Shown: in pieces, positions 63,062 to 64,000 of the stretch
How the letters are laid out: each line of letters starts with the position of its first letter
Numbering within the stretch: the stretch's first letter is position 1
Source of the DNA: Schlesneria paludicola DSM 18645
GTDB taxonomy: Bacteria; Planctomycetota; Planctomycetia; Planctomycetales; Planctomycetaceae
Direction of reading: 5' to 3'
Assembly: GCF_000255655.1 (NCBI RefSeq)
Contig: NZ_JH636434.1
Span: forward strand, 2,445,206 to 2,509,205
Length of the DNA stretch: 64,000 bases
Translations under genes and position numbers: made by a program
Notes under the pieces: model-generated
Database searches by the model: none
What the model saw: only the letters and a program-made list of their open reading frames with translations
Told to the model about the DNA's origin: nothing

Positions 63062-63733
63062 ATGTCAATTCATTTGATTCGCGATTTAGACCATCTGCAT
63101 CGGATGATTCTGACGATGTGCGCCAAGGTCGAAGAACTGATTCATTCGGCCGTCGATGCCCTGCACAAACCCAACTATGAACGCGCCCGCCAGATCATGT
63201 CGACCGACGACGAAATCGATCGGATGGACGTGGCGGTCGAAGAGGAATGCCTAAAGCTACTGGCCCTTCACCAGCCGGTCGCCATCGACCTTCGTCGGAT
63301 CACTACCGTGCTAAAGATCGGCGCGGAACTGGAACGCGTGGCCGATTTGGGCGTCAGCATCGCTGAGCGCGCCTGTGGAATCGCCAGTTGCGGCGAAATT
63401 ACCGTACCAGACAATCTGAAGGATATGTCGCGTCAGGCTCTCGACATGCTGCATCGCAGCATTGACGCCTATGTCCACCTGGATGTCCGCACCGCGCGCG
63501 AGGTCTGCGTCCAGGACGAATCGATCGACAACTTGAACCGCGAAATCATCGAAGAATTGAAGCGGTTGATGCAAACTCAACCAACATCCGTTGAAGCGGC
63601 ATTGCATTTGTTCTCGGCGTCCCGACAGATTGAACGAATCGCGGACCACGCGACGAACATCGCCGAAGATGTGGTCTACCTGGTGCAAGGTGAGATTATC
63701 CGTCACCGAAATCGATTTACGACAGTGGCGTAA
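63062..63733 (+). CDS. phoU: Phosphate transport system regulator
   Basis: The 223-residue protein has the two three-helix-bundle repeats of PhoU. Each carries an E/D-x3-D-type metal motif (DDEIDRMDVAVEEECLKLL, DESIDNLNREIIEELKRLM) followed by LERVADLGVSIAERA or IERIADHATNIAEDVVYL. PhoU couples Pst activity to repression of the Pho regulon and prevents toxic phosphate uptake. ATG 63062 follows the pstB gene by 82 bp; the longer frame overlaps pstB. It is last in the pst operon. Confidence 0.95.
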   Translation: MSIHLIRDLDHLHRMILTMCAKVEELIHSAVDALHKPNYERARQIMSTDDEIDRMDVAVEEECLKLLALHQPVAIDLRRITTVLKIGAELERVADLGVSIAERACGIASCGEITVPDNLKDMSRQALDMLHRSIDAYVHLDVRTAREVCVQDESIDNLNREIIEELKRLMQTQPTSVEAALHLFSASRQIERIADHATNIAEDVVYLVQGEIIRHRNRFTTVA

Positions 63734-63879
63734 TCGTTGTTTGATACCTGGCGATAGGCTTTGTGACCTTGTCGCAAAGTGAATTTCGCTCACATTCAAT
63801 GCTGCGAACGCGGCCAATCAGGCCGCACCGGAGACGTCGACCAAACGAGGACCGAGGATCGGACGGTTTGATCGCGCCC

Positions 63880-63905
63880 CGCGCGTTGTCTTGGAACAAC
63901 GCGCG
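63880..63905. terminator. Hairpin between phoU and a minus-strand gene end
   Basis: Perfect 10-bp arms (CGCGCGTTGT at 63880-63889 and its complement at 63896-63905) enclose CTTGGA. It lies 146 bp past phoU and 58 bp from the minus-strand stop at 63963, so it may serve either. Confidence 0.5.
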
Positions 63906-63962
63906 ACGGCTCGTTGAAGTTCCGTTCATCTAGGTGCCGTGAATCCGTGATGTTGCGGGCCT

Positions 63963-64000
63963 TCACTCGGCGACTTTCGCCGCGCTGAACATCTTGCCCG
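63963..64000 (-). CDS. 3' end of an unidentified minus-strand gene (cut by window edge)
   Basis: Read on the minus strand the last bases give GKMFSAAKVAE followed by TGA. The codons look like a real protein end, and a hairpin lies just beyond it. Too short to identify. Confidence 0.35.
   Translation of the reverse strand, partial: GKMFSAAKVAE

Noticed and set aside
1-64000. tRNA, rRNA, CRISPR array or insertion sequence
   Set aside because: No cloverleaf-like segments with a TTCGA loop in context, no regularly spaced identical repeats and no transposase signatures were found on reading; a covariance-model scan was not possible here.

Overview
The window looks like the chromosome of a planctomycete, probably of the Planctomycetaceae/Gemmata-Schlesneria type. 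This is inferred from the gene families: two DUF1571 proteins, a ceramidase-like protein, a BlaI/BlaR1 pair, ThuA, an orphan Hsp70, CocE-type hydrolase, flavocytochrome with CxxCH haems, NtrC-type sigma-54 control, loose gene packing, single-gene or short operons and moderate GC. No rRNA, tRNA, CRISPR array, phage module or insertion sequence was recognised.

Layout. 1-8.4 kb: the 3' end of an unidentified gene, a DUF1571 protein, a BON protein, a large CHASE3/PAS hybrid histidine kinase, and divergently from it an NtrC-like response regulator and an HPt protein. Together these make a complete phosphorelay set. 8.4-25.4 kb: a loosely packed stress and envelope island of mostly small proteins (two CsbD paralogues, two lipoproteins, a DUF2892-like protein, holin-like and DUF883-like membrane-associated proteins, BrkB/YihY, AI-2E permease, DUF1328, glycine-zipper proteins, a trypsin-like protease, several unknown short ORFs and an ABC exporter). 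Many of these units end in perfect hairpins. Four have a convincing sigma-54 (-24/-12) promoter in front. 25.7-31.2 kb: a blaI-blaR1 operon with an OmpH-like domain fused to BlaR1 and a dyad operator, then a second hybrid histidine kinase. 31.6-58.2 kb: mainly metabolic genes: CocE hydrolase, Opp-type double ATPase, RluA, ThpR, MFS transporter with a small response regulator, HisH, leucyl aminopeptidase, trans-aconitate methyltransferase-like protein, alpha/beta hydrolase, Hsp70, SDR, ceramidase-like protein, flavocytochrome, aldo/keto reductase, a DUF1571-panC-lgt run, an Asp-rich protein, purine nucleoside phosphorylase and a ThuA protein. 58.4-63.7 kb: a pstS-pstC-pstA-pstB-phoU phosphate operon behind a candidate Pho box.

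How they work together. The most coherent story is the first 25 kb. A hybrid kinase, an HPt protein and a sigma-54 activator sit beside a set of general-stress and envelope genes that carry sigma-54 promoters, which suggests a locally encoded stress regulon. The link between this particular activator and those promoters is inference. Starts were often moved downstream of the longest ORF to match Shine-Dalgarno sites, signal peptides or family N-termini.
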